Source: Lachnospiraceae bacterium (GTDB lineage Bacteria > Bacillota > Clostridia > Lachnospirales > Lachnospiraceae). Taken from it: DNA of 64,000 nucleotides. Shown here piece after piece: positions 1-9,631 of the stretch. The translations under genes and the position numbers were made by a program. The notes under the pieces were generated by a model, which saw only the letters and a program-made list of their open reading frames with translations, was not told where the DNA came from and searched no databases. The DNA lies in NCBI GenBank assembly GCA_017521605.1, contig JAFXCD010000004.1:46834-110833 (forward strand), read 5' to 3'. How positions within the stretch are numbered: the first letter of the stretch is position 1; each line of letters begins with the position of its first letter.

Positions 1-1785
1 CTTTACCATAGTGGTTTTCATAGTCTGAATATTTTCTGATATCTGCTGTTTTGACAGTCTTGCCTGTGCTTCAATGGCTTCATAATCATCTCGAATAAAG
101 TTAACCACACTGGAAATACCATCATATAAGCCTTTAGCTTTAACTGCAAGTGCATACTTCTTAGCATATTTTACAATTTCGCGTTCCACAGCATACATAC
201 CGGAATTCACAAAGATACGCTGTAAAATGGGCGATAAGCTCTTATCATCCGCTTCATCACATATCTTCAATTCAGCCATACAATCTGCAATCATCTGCTT
301 TGTTTCATTATCAGCATCTGCCATCTTGTTCAGCTTAAAGAACATACCTGTATCAATTTCTGCATCTTCATTCTTAATCAACAAAGGATCTGAAATATGT
401 ACATTATTAATCTCATTTCTGTGATTTGCAAGCCATAAACGTTCATCTTCTGTATCTACATTATTCTTAATTGCCTTTGAAATATATGCTGCCTTTGCTG
501 ATACAAAGAACAATCTTTCATTTGCCAAATCAATACATTCATTCTTTTCATTGTAAATCTTATCAGTTTCTTTTAAAGAAATCTCTACCTTTTTGTCTCG
601 CAAATTGCTCAAATCTGCAATACTTCTGGTATCTGCCTGATTGATTACATGCAATGATCGACTCAAATCAATATGTACTTTATCTTTTGTCTCTGCACTT
701 TCTCTGGATGAATTAATCAGTTTGTACAGAACCGAATTACCGGTACCTTCCATCTTAGTAGGTTCATAAAGAATTACCAAAATAGAGTTTGTTTGTTGCT
801 GAAGTGCTTTTCTAAGCACCATCAAATGTTCATTGGAATTACTGTCTGTACCTGGTGTGTCATAAAAGGTAAAGTTGATGTTCGGATCCAGTAAAATCGG
901 AAAATGTACCTCAATAATACCATCAATATATTCTTCACAATCATCCATGGGAGTATTAGGAATATTATTTAAACACTTTAATATCTGACATAACTGTTCA
1001 TGTTGCATCAGATGAAATACTACAGCGGAGTTGATTTCATTCTGTACCAGTTTCTGTGTATATTCACATTCCCCTTCTGCCGAAAAAGCAAAACACTGTT
1101 TGTCTTCCACCCAAGTGATAGAAACATTAATACCCTCATTCTTGTCACGTTTCTTTACATTAAAGAGAACTGAAGGGTTATCGTCACTTTGAATACGGAA
1201 CATTTTTGCAGTTTCAGAGTTAATACTTTCCGGTAAGATTCTTTTACCTATTAAGGTATTAATAAATGTAGATTTACCGGAACTGTATGTACCTACCAGG
1301 CACAGATTAATATCACTTTCATTCAGTTTTCTACGTTTATTCTCGAAAACTTCCTTTCGAGACTGAAAATGAACCTGTATATCCGAATCTTTCAATTCTG
1401 TTTCAAATAAAGAAATCGTTTCATCACAGAAATCATTAATCTGATTAAAAATCACCTCAACTGCCGGCAATTCAATAAAATCTTTAATGAAAACTCTGTC
1501 CTCGCCTACCGTCTTATTGTATTCAGCAATTTTTTCAACAAAATCTTCATAATCTACTTTTGTTCCTTTAAATACCAAATTGATTTTATCATGAGAAAAC
1601 TGCTCCCATATATCATCAAAAAATTGATTTCCTTGATTCTGAAGTAAGAACTCACCATTTTCCGGTGCATACTGACTCAAATTTGGACACATTTTATAAG
1701 GAATATCCAAAAACTCGCCCTTAACCTTAGCCAAAAAGCGAATTTCCTTTTTTACAGGATGATACATTATCATCAATTCTTTCAT
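1..1785 (-). CDS. Dynamin-like large GTPase (3' end outside window)
   Basis: A GTP-binding protein of the dynamin superfamily, which generally binds and remodels membranes. The first 595 codons are present and the C-terminus runs off the window edge. The start is an ATG 8 nt after GGAGG. An N-terminal region of about 150 residues precedes a P-loop GTYSSGKST near residue 162. A G3-type DTPGTDSN motif follows near residue 307. A long helical part follows, as expected for a dynamin stalk. It begins 30 nt after the stop of the SHOCT-repeat gene and is surely in its operon. The superfamily is clear; the specific role (membrane repair, division or phage defence) is not. No transmembrane segment is visible in the part shown. 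Confidence 0.8.
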   Translation of the reverse strand, partial: MKELMIMYHPVKKEIRFLAKVKGEFLDIPYKMCPNLSQYAPENGEFLLQNQGNQFFDDIWEQFSHDKINLVFKGTKVDYEDFVEKIAEYNKTVGEDRVFIKDFIELPAVEVIFNQINDFCDETISLFETELKDSDIQVHFQSRKEVFENKRRKLNESDINLCLVGTYSSGKSTFINTLIGKRILPESINSETAKMFRIQSDDNPSVLFNVKKRDKNEGINVSITWVEDKQCFAFSAEGECEYTQKLVQNEINSAVVFHLMQHEQLCQILKCLNNIPNTPMDDCEEYIDGIIEVHFPILLDPNINFTFYDTPGTDSNSNEHLMVLRKALQQQTNSILVILYEPTKMEGTGNSVLYKLINSSRESAETKDKVHIDLSRSLHVINQADTRSIADLSNLRDKKVEISLKETDKIYNEKNECIDLANERLFFVSAKAAYISKAIKNNVDTEDERLWLANHRNEINNVHISDPLLIKNEDAEIDTGMFFKLNKMADADNETKQMIADCMAELKICDEADDKSLSPILQRIFVNSGMYAVEREIVKYAKKYALAVKAKGLYDGISSVVNFIRDDYEAIEAQARLSKQQISENIQTMKTTMVK

Positions 1786-1815
1786 GCTACCTACCTCCAA
1801 TAGTCATTCTGGAAA

Positions 1816-3498
1816 TTATAATTCGCTCATTAACTTGGTCTTATATGCTACAAATTCATCTTCGGAAAGCATACCAACCCTCTGTAGTTCTACCAGATTA
1901 TTCGCTCTTACCTTAAACTCTTCTACAGAGTGACTAGATACAAAAATATCATCAATACACTTCTGTTTCAAAGCTCCATATTCCTCCTCAGTAATAAAGC
2001 CTACCTGGGGAAGCATCCTATACATTGCAACTCGAGTTGTATATTCCTCTATGCCATCAACGTCAGCCAATAATTTTGTGCGACGTTCCTGGTATTCAAC
2101 TTCACCCAAGCATTCGCCTTCTTTCAATGAAGCCATTCTGCTAATAATAGCTTTTAACTCATCAACAGTTTTCCATGGCATATCCAGAGAAGAAGAAATC
2201 AATTCGTTCTGCATATTAGAAAGCTCTGTTTCAGAAATATACTTCTCCTGTGCTAAAACAGGCCATTTCTTTAACTTGCTAACCAAAGATTCTTTAGAAT
2301 CATTCTTGGTAACCTTAATATCCTCCAGAAGCTTTTTAACTTTCTCTTCATAACTACTATCTTCAAGAAGTTTGCACTCCTTTAATACAGGCAATCTCTG
2401 AAGTTTACGTACAAAGCTTTCCTTAGAATCTTCCAAATTAAACTCTACGTCCTCAACCAAAGAAACTTTACTCTTGTTGTATTCTTCTTCGGTAATCACT
2501 TCGCCAATCTGCAGGAAGGATAATTTTTGTACATTTTTACGATATTCATTAATATCGTTAACATCCAAATCGCAACATTCCTTGATAACGTCAATTCTAT
2601 TTGCTTCAAATTCCTTATCAGAAAGCAAACCACAATCCTTTAATGCAATCAGCTTCTGAATCTTATCATTAAATTCCTTCAAATCACAGAATTCACTTAC
2701 CAATTCCAGTCTCTTGGATATATATTCTTTTTCACCCAACAAACCACAATCCTTTAAAACTCCAAGCTTATCCATTCTCTTCTGGAACTCTTCTTCAGAA
2801 ATTTCAGATTTCTTGGGTTGTACCGGTTCAGCCGGCACAGGTGCAGGTGTCGGTTCAGCAGGCTTTTCCTCCACTGGTGGCTTTTCTTCTTTTACCGGTT
2901 CAACCTTAGGTTGTTCCATAGGAGCCGGCTTTCCGGGTATAGGATTCTCAACAGGTCTGGGCTGATTTGCAGGTCTGGGCTGTTCAACCGGCTTAGCTTC
3001 TTCCACAGGCTTAGGTTGTGAGGGAAGAGGCTTCTCAACAGGTTTCGGCTGATTTGCAGGTCTGGGTTGCTCAACCGGCCTTGGTTGCACAGGTGTTTCC
3101 TTCTTCTCACTCGGACCGGATACTGTTGCTGCAATTGCTTCTGCAGTTGTTACCTTAGGTCCCTGTTTCAGTTCCAGCAATAAATTTCTAACCTCATTCA
3201 ATTGTTTCAGCTGAGGAAGGAATATCTTAAACTTCTTAGTACCATATAAGCCCTTTTCCTGTGCAGTAAAAGACAATGCAGAAAATCCCATATAATCCTC
3301 TTCTTTAATATCTGCTATATCCTGAAGGGTATAATTAAAATCTCCTGTATATCCATTCTTACCATCCACATTACAAATCTCAGCTTTGCCGGACACCTTT
3401 GTTCCGTCAATTTTGATAAACATGGCTTCTTCTTTTTTAAATAGTCTGTTCCTTACAGAATTACTGGTCCCACATGTATAAACGCGAGCTTCTTCCAT
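1816..3498 (-). CDS. Protein with PH-like head, Pro-rich linker and eight SHOCT-like repeats
   Basis: Not a characterised protein as far as I can tell. The start ATG has GAGGAGG 8 nt upstream. Residues about 25-115 look like a small PH-like or YokE-like beta domain. Residues 120-230 are rich in Pro, Glu, Lys and Gln and carry a repeated PRPANQP-type unit. From about residue 235 to the end there are eight copies of a roughly 40-residue helical unit with the pattern LKxxGLLxExEYxxxKxxLL, which resembles the SHOCT (short C-terminal) domain. SHOCT normally occurs once, at the end of a protein, and is thought to mediate oligomerisation or interactions. The gene lies 30 nt upstream of the dynamin-like GTPase, so a scaffold or adaptor role for that GTPase is a reasonable inference. 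Confidence 0.75.
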   Translation of the reverse strand: MEEARVYTCGTSNSVRNRLFKKEEAMFIKIDGTKVSGKAEICNVDGKNGYTGDFNYTLQDIADIKEEDYMGFSALSFTAQEKGLYGTKKFKIFLPQLKQLNEVRNLLLELKQGPKVTTAEAIAATVSGPSEKKETPVQPRPVEQPRPANQPKPVEKPLPSQPKPVEEAKPVEQPRPANQPRPVENPIPGKPAPMEQPKVEPVKEEKPPVEEKPAEPTPAPVPAEPVQPKKSEISEEEFQKRMDKLGVLKDCGLLGEKEYISKRLELVSEFCDLKEFNDKIQKLIALKDCGLLSDKEFEANRIDVIKECCDLDVNDINEYRKNVQKLSFLQIGEVITEEEYNKSKVSLVEDVEFNLEDSKESFVRKLQRLPVLKECKLLEDSSYEEKVKKLLEDIKVTKNDSKESLVSKLKKWPVLAQEKYISETELSNMQNELISSSLDMPWKTVDELKAIISRMASLKEGECLGEVEYQERRTKLLADVDGIEEYTTRVAMYRMLPQVGFITEEEYGALKQKCIDDIFVSSHSVEEFKVRANNLVELQRVGMLSEDEFVAYKTKLMSEL

Positions 3499-3955
3499 AA
3501 AGTTAGCCTCCTCTCACACTCAAACTCCCCTTAAAAACCGGCTGTCTGAGTCTCATCTTATTATTCTAAACAGTGTTTTCTAAAAACACAAAAACCACAC
3601 ATTCGACAATATCCCCTAAACAATCATCGAATGCTACTTATTTCTTACTACTATGATAGCAAATTTTTTCTCTTTTATCAAGAGAAGAATACAAGATAAT
3701 GATAGCAATAACTTCCAAACTTTTCAAGTTTTTTTTGGCATGTTGCCAATTTATTTTTTTAATTTTTGAAGCAACTATCACAACTAATAAATGCTTTGAT
3801 TTCAAAGGATTTTTAACCCCTTATGAACCATCATCCACATATAGTGTTGTATCAATTTCAAACACAATACTTTGTGTTTTTCTTATGTTTTAGTTAAATT
3901 TTCACCAACTTTTTGTATTGTTTATAATTTTGCAATTTTCATTTTTATGCAAAAA
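3499..3955. other. AT-rich intergenic region, 457 bp
   Basis: No gene is supported here. The right part, next to the SHOCT gene, holds its promoter and leader. The left part is very AT-rich and contains an 8-bp inverted repeat (AAACACAA / TTGTGTTT at 3860-3879), which may end transcription of the 200-residue gene upstream although its T-run faces the plus strand. A second small palindrome, TGGCA-TGT-TGCCA, lies near 3740. Confidence 0.5.
3653..3681 (-). promoter_or_regulatory. SigA-type promoter of the SHOCT-dynamin operon
   Basis: On the minus strand a TTGATA -35 element (3676-3681) and a TATCAT -10 element (3653-3658) are separated by exactly 17 bp. They lie about 155 bp upstream of the SHOCT-repeat gene, leaving a fairly long leader. 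Confidence 0.6.
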
Positions 3956-4558
3956 TTATATTTCGACACATTCCGCTTCCTTTATGAAAGCCATACTCTC
4001 TGACACTTCCACTACCTTGGGTCCACCAACCAATATTTCAGTATTATCAGCTACTTCCACCGGATCTTTCACCTCGTCTGTTTCCTTTTTCTCTTCCCAA
4101 AGGGAGTCATATTCTTCTTTTTCCTTTTGTTTTACCATAGCTCCTATATTTTTGGCAGCCTGATAAAACTCCATACTGTACTCCATCAACTTCTTTTCGT
4201 CAGTAGCAGGTACAACAGCTCCCTTCATTAATCGTCTGGCCACCTCCAATATCTTCCCCATGTTAGCAGCATACTCTTCCATAGCTTCTCCCTGCTGGTT
4301 TGCTACTTCCATATTCGCCACAGCCGTCCATTGTTCTGTCAGTTTCTCCATATAATCACGATATTCATTCTGTTTTTCGTCCACTGCCTGAATAGTAAGT
4401 TCCAACACTGCCGCTTCATTGGCATACACATTTTTTCCATCCGGAGTTGTATTAATCTTTCTCTCCAGTTTCGCTTTTTGCTCATTCAAAGCAATCTGTT
4501 GTTCATGATAGGATCTGATTTGTGCACCATAAACCTGCCTGGCCTCTTTAATAATCAT
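3956..4558 (-). CDS. Charged helical protein of unknown function
   Basis: I do not recognise this 200-residue protein. It is almost entirely alpha-helical in appearance and rich in Glu, Lys and Gln. A probable coiled coil covers residues 5-85 (starting KEARQVYGAQ), a second helical block runs to about residue 155, and an acidic Val-rich tail ends in ECVEI. It has no signal peptide, membrane segment or catalytic motif. The start ATG follows AAGGAAGTGA. It lies upstream of and in the same direction as the SHOCT-repeat and dynamin-like genes, but a 457-bp gap with its own promoter separates them, so a shared role is only an inference from proximity. Confidence 0.6.
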   Translation of the reverse strand: MIIKEARQVYGAQIRSYHEQQIALNEQKAKLERKINTTPDGKNVYANEAAVLELTIQAVDEKQNEYRDYMEKLTEQWTAVANMEVANQQGEAMEEYAANMGKILEVARRLMKGAVVPATDEKKLMEYSMEFYQAAKNIGAMVKQKEKEEYDSLWEEKKETDEVKDPVEVADNTEILVGGPKVVEVSESMAFIKEAECVEI

Positions 4559-4615
4559 TCATTCACTTCCTTATCCTATTTTGCCTGTACTTCCTTGTAT
4601 CAATACAGATATCGG

Positions 4616-4650
4616 CAAAAAGACCCGAAAGCATAAGCCTTCAGGTCTTA
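4616..4650 (-). terminator. Rho-independent terminator after the HIT gene
   Basis: On the minus strand a 13-bp stem (AAGACCTGAAGGC / GCTTTCGGGTCTT, two mismatches) with a TTAT loop is followed by TTTTTG. It begins about 10 nt after the HIT gene stop and closes the ThyX-PRTase-HIT unit. Confidence 0.85.
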
Positions 4651-4659
4651 AGTTTATTT

Positions 4660-5385
4660 TCACTCATTTAGTTTCTGCACCAGTTCTGCCTTCTCTTCTA
4701 TTAATTGAGCTTCATTAAATTCCTTTTTCATTTTATGAATCATTGCCACTATTTCTGTACACCCAAAATTAGTTTTCCAATTTCCCTTTTCCGGTGCTTG
4801 CAAAACATTAGCCATCAAAATCCGCATATATTGTGATTCTTGAATAGTATCATCCATTATAAATGAATCTAATGTATTATCACTATAATAAAAATAAGGA
4901 GCTCCTCGCTTCAATTGTTCTTTTAATTCACTCAGTTTCCCAACTCTACGTAGCTGCAAACCATCTTTTTCTAAAAAGGGAATTATTGATTTATCACACG
5001 AAACAACGTGCATATGTGCATGATTACAGGAAGCACTACTGTGCATTTTCTCATTTAATGTGCCATGTTCAAAAACAACACTACTTCCGTATACTTTATT
5101 TACTATATTACATATTCTTTTAATCAATCGCTCTGCTTTAATCAGCTGTTCCTCACTTAGTAAAGCAAAAGAATAGGTATGCGCCTTGGGTAATATCAAT
5201 AAATGACACTCTGAAACAGGACCTAAAGACGGAATTACCCAAAAAAGTTCATCTTCATATAATATCCTGCTTTTTACATTACATGCTTCATATATTTCTT
5301 TCATTTGAAGCGAATATAAATCATCTATCTTTTTTTTATTAAACTCATTACAAATAGAACATTGCTCAAATTGTTTCCCACTCAT
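4660..5385 (-). CDS. HIT-family (histidine triad) protein
   Basis: Member of the HIT superfamily of nucleotide hydrolases and transferases. The signature HAHMHVV lies near residues 122-128, with the middle histidine expected to form the nucleotidyl intermediate. An N-terminal CSIC pair resembles the metal-binding CxxC of many HIT proteins. A C-terminal extension of about 105 residues follows the HIT core and is not recognised. I chose the ATG at 5385 because GAGGG sits 5-6 nt upstream; two earlier in-frame ATGs at 5403 and 5397 have no good ribosome binding site. It overlaps the end of the membrane phosphoribosyltransferase gene by 20 bp, which points to translational coupling. The substrate is unknown. 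Confidence 0.8.
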   Translation of the reverse strand: MSGKQFEQCSICNEFNKKKIDDLYSLQMKEIYEACNVKSRILYEDELFWVIPSLGPVSECHLLILPKAHTYSFALLSEEQLIKAERLIKRICNIVNKVYGSSVVFEHGTLNEKMHSSASCNHAHMHVVSCDKSIIPFLEKDGLQLRRVGKLSELKEQLKRGAPYFYYSDNTLDSFIMDDTIQESQYMRILMANVLQAPEKGNWKTNFGCTEIVAMIHKMKKEFNEAQLIEEKAELVQKLNE

Positions 5386-6445
5386 ATGTTCCCTCATATA
5401 CACTTTTCAATACATCTTCATTCACTTCCAACAACCATTTCACTTTTTTTTCTTCTATTCCGCACGCCATCTCCTCTTCCTTTATATCACTAAAAGGATC
5501 AAAATCTTTGTTATTATATCTAAAAAGATTGTATATCCCCACTAGATTGTAGCTATCTTTAGGTAATTTTTTAATACTATCATATAATCTCTTACCCGTC
5601 ACCAATACATCATGCAGCACAATAATGTTATTACATTTACTTTCATTATAAATGCCATCCCAATAAACACCTTTATAAATACGCTCCTTATCCAACATTG
5701 ATATGACCGGTTTATGCAACCGCTTACCAACTTCCAATCCCAGCAAAAAATTCCCTCCATGAGGTATAATTATATAATCTATATTTGTTATTCTTTCTTC
5801 CAAATCCAACACCAAATATCGTGCCATTATATCCGCAACCATTTTACACATTTCATCATCATATAATGCTGTATACATATTAATAAAATAATCAACTTTA
5901 TCATACATTCTTTGTGAGGCTTTTGTCTTAGATTGATCAACAATAAATTCTTTGTGAAAAAGAGCTTTTTGAGCTTTGCACTTCAAGCCATAAATACATT
6001 TATCAGACATGGTTCGTGCCTTAATAATTTCATAATTTATATGTCTATACTGCTTTTCTTCTATCCCAAGTGCCTGTATTAAAAACTGTGCTCTTTCTTT
6101 CTCATACTCTTGTATATATCGTATATCTCTTTCATAATACACCTCCATCATTTTTTCTACCTGTTTCAACTCATTTTTCTGTTTAAAATTTTTATATGAA
6201 GGAGGAACTATGAAATCTATTCCATTTAAATATGCATATTCATACATTCCAACAACACCAAATAAAATAAATGCAATTGCTCCAATGAAAGTAAAAATCT
6301 CATTTATTCCTATCTTTGAACACATAGCAAAAAAGTCATCCATTGTTTTTATTTGTGCTACAGCCCTAAATACTAATACCCCCAACCCACATAACAACAC
6401 AAGGTGTACACCATTTATTACAAACCTAATTATTTTTTTCAACAT
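5366..6445 (-). CDS. Membrane-anchored type I phosphoribosyltransferase-like protein
   Basis: A 359-residue protein with two hydrophobic segments at residues 10-30 and 51-72, a charged helical linker to about 180, and a C-terminal phosphoribosyltransferase (PRTase) fold. The PRPP-binding loop is IIVLHDVLVTGKR near residues 274-286, matching the hydrophobic-DD-TTG pattern of type I PRTases with H in place of the first acidic residue. The preceding strand and loop, DYIIIPHGGNFLLG, fits the orotate-PRTase type. Membrane anchoring is unusual for this family. It sits between a ThyX-like gene and a HIT gene in one operon, which suggests nucleotide chemistry at the membrane. The base or other substrate cannot be read from the sequence. 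Confidence 0.7.
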   Translation of the reverse strand: MLKKIIRFVINGVHLVLLCGLGVLVFRAVAQIKTMDDFFAMCSKIGINEIFTFIGAIAFILFGVVGMYEYAYLNGIDFIVPPSYKNFKQKNELKQVEKMMEVYYERDIRYIQEYEKERAQFLIQALGIEEKQYRHINYEIIKARTMSDKCIYGLKCKAQKALFHKEFIVDQSKTKASQRMYDKVDYFINMYTALYDDEMCKMVADIMARYLVLDLEERITNIDYIIIPHGGNFLLGLEVGKRLHKPVISMLDKERIYKGVYWDGIYNESKCNNIIVLHDVLVTGKRLYDSIKKLPKDSYNLVGIYNLFRYNNKDFDPFSDIKEEEMACGIEEKKVKWLLEVNEDVLKSVYEGTYEWETI

Positions 6446-6469
6446 ATCAGTTATCCATTTCCATTCTCT

Positions 6470-7858
6470 TTAGCTATTATATTTCCTAACCATATCCGGC
6501 ATTAAACCACAAGTCATTTTACCTTCCGGACATTTTCCTGTCACATAGCATGAAGGTCCGTATAACGAAAATAATATAGGATTTTTTTCACGCAAAATAC
6601 GCAGTAGTTCATCTGCACATTCTTTAATCTCCCATTGAGCCCTATTGCATGTTCTCAATTTAAAAAAGATATACAACTCGTTAGCATTCATGGTTGTCAT
6701 TACAGGAATAGTCAATCCACTCAAAAGCAAATATATCTGATTTCGACGATCCATCCCCAGTTTTTCCAACATATCTGCAACCTCTTTACTTTTTGCAAAT
6801 ATTTCTCTGTATCGTTCTTCTAATCCTGCCTTTACTACACTTTCCGGCAATACATATCTATCAAACTCACAAGCTTCTATGTAGTCAGGAATTAAAATCG
6901 ACTGCATTCTATGTCGAACTAAATGTGTCACCCCTGCCAAAGAAATTTTATTAAAAAGAATAGTGAAATTCACCTGTTCCAGTTCTCTTTTCCTTCCTCC
7001 GTTTAATAATTCCTTTATGATCTCTCTTTGTTTTTCTCCATCCTGAACTTCTATACCTAAACAATCTCCCACCCCATAATTTAGTGCTGCAGCTTTGCAT
7101 ATAATCTGCTCCGGTGTTTCAGTTGCATTTACCAATGTAACCAAATCCACAGAAGGTACATTATCCGACTTATCTAATGCAGCGGACATAAAATAAGACT
7201 TAATCTTATCCTTTATATTGTTTTGTTCTTTAACAATCTTCAAATATGGAAGTTTATCCTCGCATTGTGCAAATAAGGACTGCCCCAGTTCTACTATCTC
7301 CAAAAACTCTTTGCCTCTTCCATATACCATCTCATTCATAATTTTAACTAATTCTCGTGCATTTACAGTACAATAAAAATTGCTCTTAAAAGAATAAGGT
7401 AAAACAAATCGGGCATCTTCCTTAGGTACACCTTTTTCCACAAAATAATTGTATTCATCAAATAAGTATTCCATATGGTTTTGATATATATTTTTTATTT
7501 CTTCTATATTTGACACAGCACTTCCGGAAAAATCAGGCATAATATATCCCATCTTCCCAAAATCAACATACCTGCGCGATTTTACAGTAAATGAAGCCAG
7601 CCTGAATTCTATCATAAACTGTTCAACAAATACCGAGACATTATCAAAAGACAAATTAACATAAACATGTTCCAATACTGATTCATGACCTGAAGATAAA
7701 ATTTTATTTATTAATTTGATATTCTTTTCATCTTCATTATTACATGATTTTTCATATATTTCATCTGCACTTCCTTCTGTAGTAGAAATTCTTCCTGCTG
7801 CTGAAACAACTTCATGTGCTTTGTTATTAAAATTAATAATTGTAACTCTTCCGTTCAT
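6470..7858 (-). CDS. Tandem-domain ThyX-like flavoprotein
   Basis: Related to flavin-dependent thymidylate synthase ThyX, which makes dTMP from dUMP with FAD and methylene-THF. Typical ThyX is about 220-250 residues; this one is 462 and holds two ThyX-like halves. The first half has GHESVLEH (57-64), a degenerate signature EFRLASFTVKSRRY (84-97) and ARFVLP (149-154). The second half has RHRMQS (315-320), which keeps the RHR of the ThyX motif, and LRTCNRAQWEIK (401-412), the conserved C-terminal element. A Cys-containing tail follows. The halves retain different active-site parts, so composite sites are plausible. It is the first gene of a promoter-to-terminator unit with the PRTase and HIT genes. 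Whether it makes dTMP or does related chemistry is open. Confidence 0.75.
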   Translation of the reverse strand: MNGRVTIINFNNKAHEVVSAAGRISTTEGSADEIYEKSCNNEDEKNIKLINKILSSGHESVLEHVYVNLSFDNVSVFVEQFMIEFRLASFTVKSRRYVDFGKMGYIMPDFSGSAVSNIEEIKNIYQNHMEYLFDEYNYFVEKGVPKEDARFVLPYSFKSNFYCTVNARELVKIMNEMVYGRGKEFLEIVELGQSLFAQCEDKLPYLKIVKEQNNIKDKIKSYFMSAALDKSDNVPSVDLVTLVNATETPEQIICKAAALNYGVGDCLGIEVQDGEKQREIIKELLNGGRKRELEQVNFTILFNKISLAGVTHLVRHRMQSILIPDYIEACEFDRYVLPESVVKAGLEERYREIFAKSKEVADMLEKLGMDRRNQIYLLLSGLTIPVMTTMNANELYIFFKLRTCNRAQWEIKECADELLRILREKNPILFSLYGPSCYVTGKCPEGKMTCGLMPDMVRKYNS

Positions 7859-7911
7859 TTTTATTATCCTCTCTTATGCTTTTCGCTTATCTCTATTCTA
7901 CCAACAAGACA

Positions 7912-7940
7912 ATTATATCTCACAACCTTTTTTTCATCAA
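7912..7940 (-). promoter_or_regulatory. SigA-type promoter of the ThyX-PRTase-HIT operon
   Basis: Minus-strand TTGATG (7935-7940), a 17-bp spacer and a perfect TATAAT (7912-7917), about 54 bp upstream of the ThyX-like start. Confidence 0.75.
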
Positions 7941-8050
7941 GTATAGATAGAGAAACTTTTCTCAAACCTTTCATCTACTTAATTAAGCCTTTACATCTTT
8001 GTTTCCAATACTCAGAATTTCTTTCCTCCATTTTCATCTTATATCAAAGA

Positions 8051-8085
8051 AAAAGTCCCATAAACGCCATGTTTATAGGACTTTT
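8051..8085 (-). terminator. Terminator of gdhA
   Basis: A 15-bp stem with one mismatch (AAAAGTCCTATAAAC on the minus strand) and a 5-nt loop is followed by TTTTTC. It lies about 30 nt after the gdhA stop. Confidence 0.85.
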
Positions 8086-8117
8086 CATTTTTAACTTCTA
8101 TCTTAGAATTTAACTTC

Positions 8118-9497
<1,380 letters not shown>

Positions 9498-9533
9498 TTA
9501 CATTGTATACAAGTATGCTTTTTTACAAAGAAT

Positions 9534-9562
9534 ATTATAATATGTCTTGCGCAAATACACAA
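9534..9562 (-). promoter_or_regulatory. SigA-type promoter of gdhA
   Basis: Minus-strand TTGTGT (9557-9562), a 17-bp spacer and a perfect TATAAT (9534-9539), about 70 bp upstream of the gdhA ATG. Confidence 0.65.
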
Positions 9563-9631
9563 CTGACTTTATCCCACTAAATCATAAAAGTTTTTTTTAC
9601 TTTTTTATGCAATTTGCACAACTATTTCTCC

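Noticed and set aside
2930-3090. Repeated DNA that could be read as a tandem repeat or CRISPR-like array
   Set aside because: It encodes the proline-rich linker of the SHOCT-repeat protein in frame, with variable unit length and no spacers.
3699-3893. A 64-codon plus-strand frame in the AT-rich gap
   Set aside because: No ribosome binding site, low-complexity composition and no recognisable features; likely chance in AT-rich DNA.
4863-5123. An 86-codon plus-strand frame
   Set aside because: Fully antisense to the HIT gene, whose HAHMHVV motif is clear.
7978-8037. A 19-20 codon minus-strand frame (MEERNSEYWKQRCKGLIK) before the ThyX promoter
   Set aside because: It lies between the gdhA terminator and the next promoter, without a ribosome binding site; possibly a gene remnant but not supportable.
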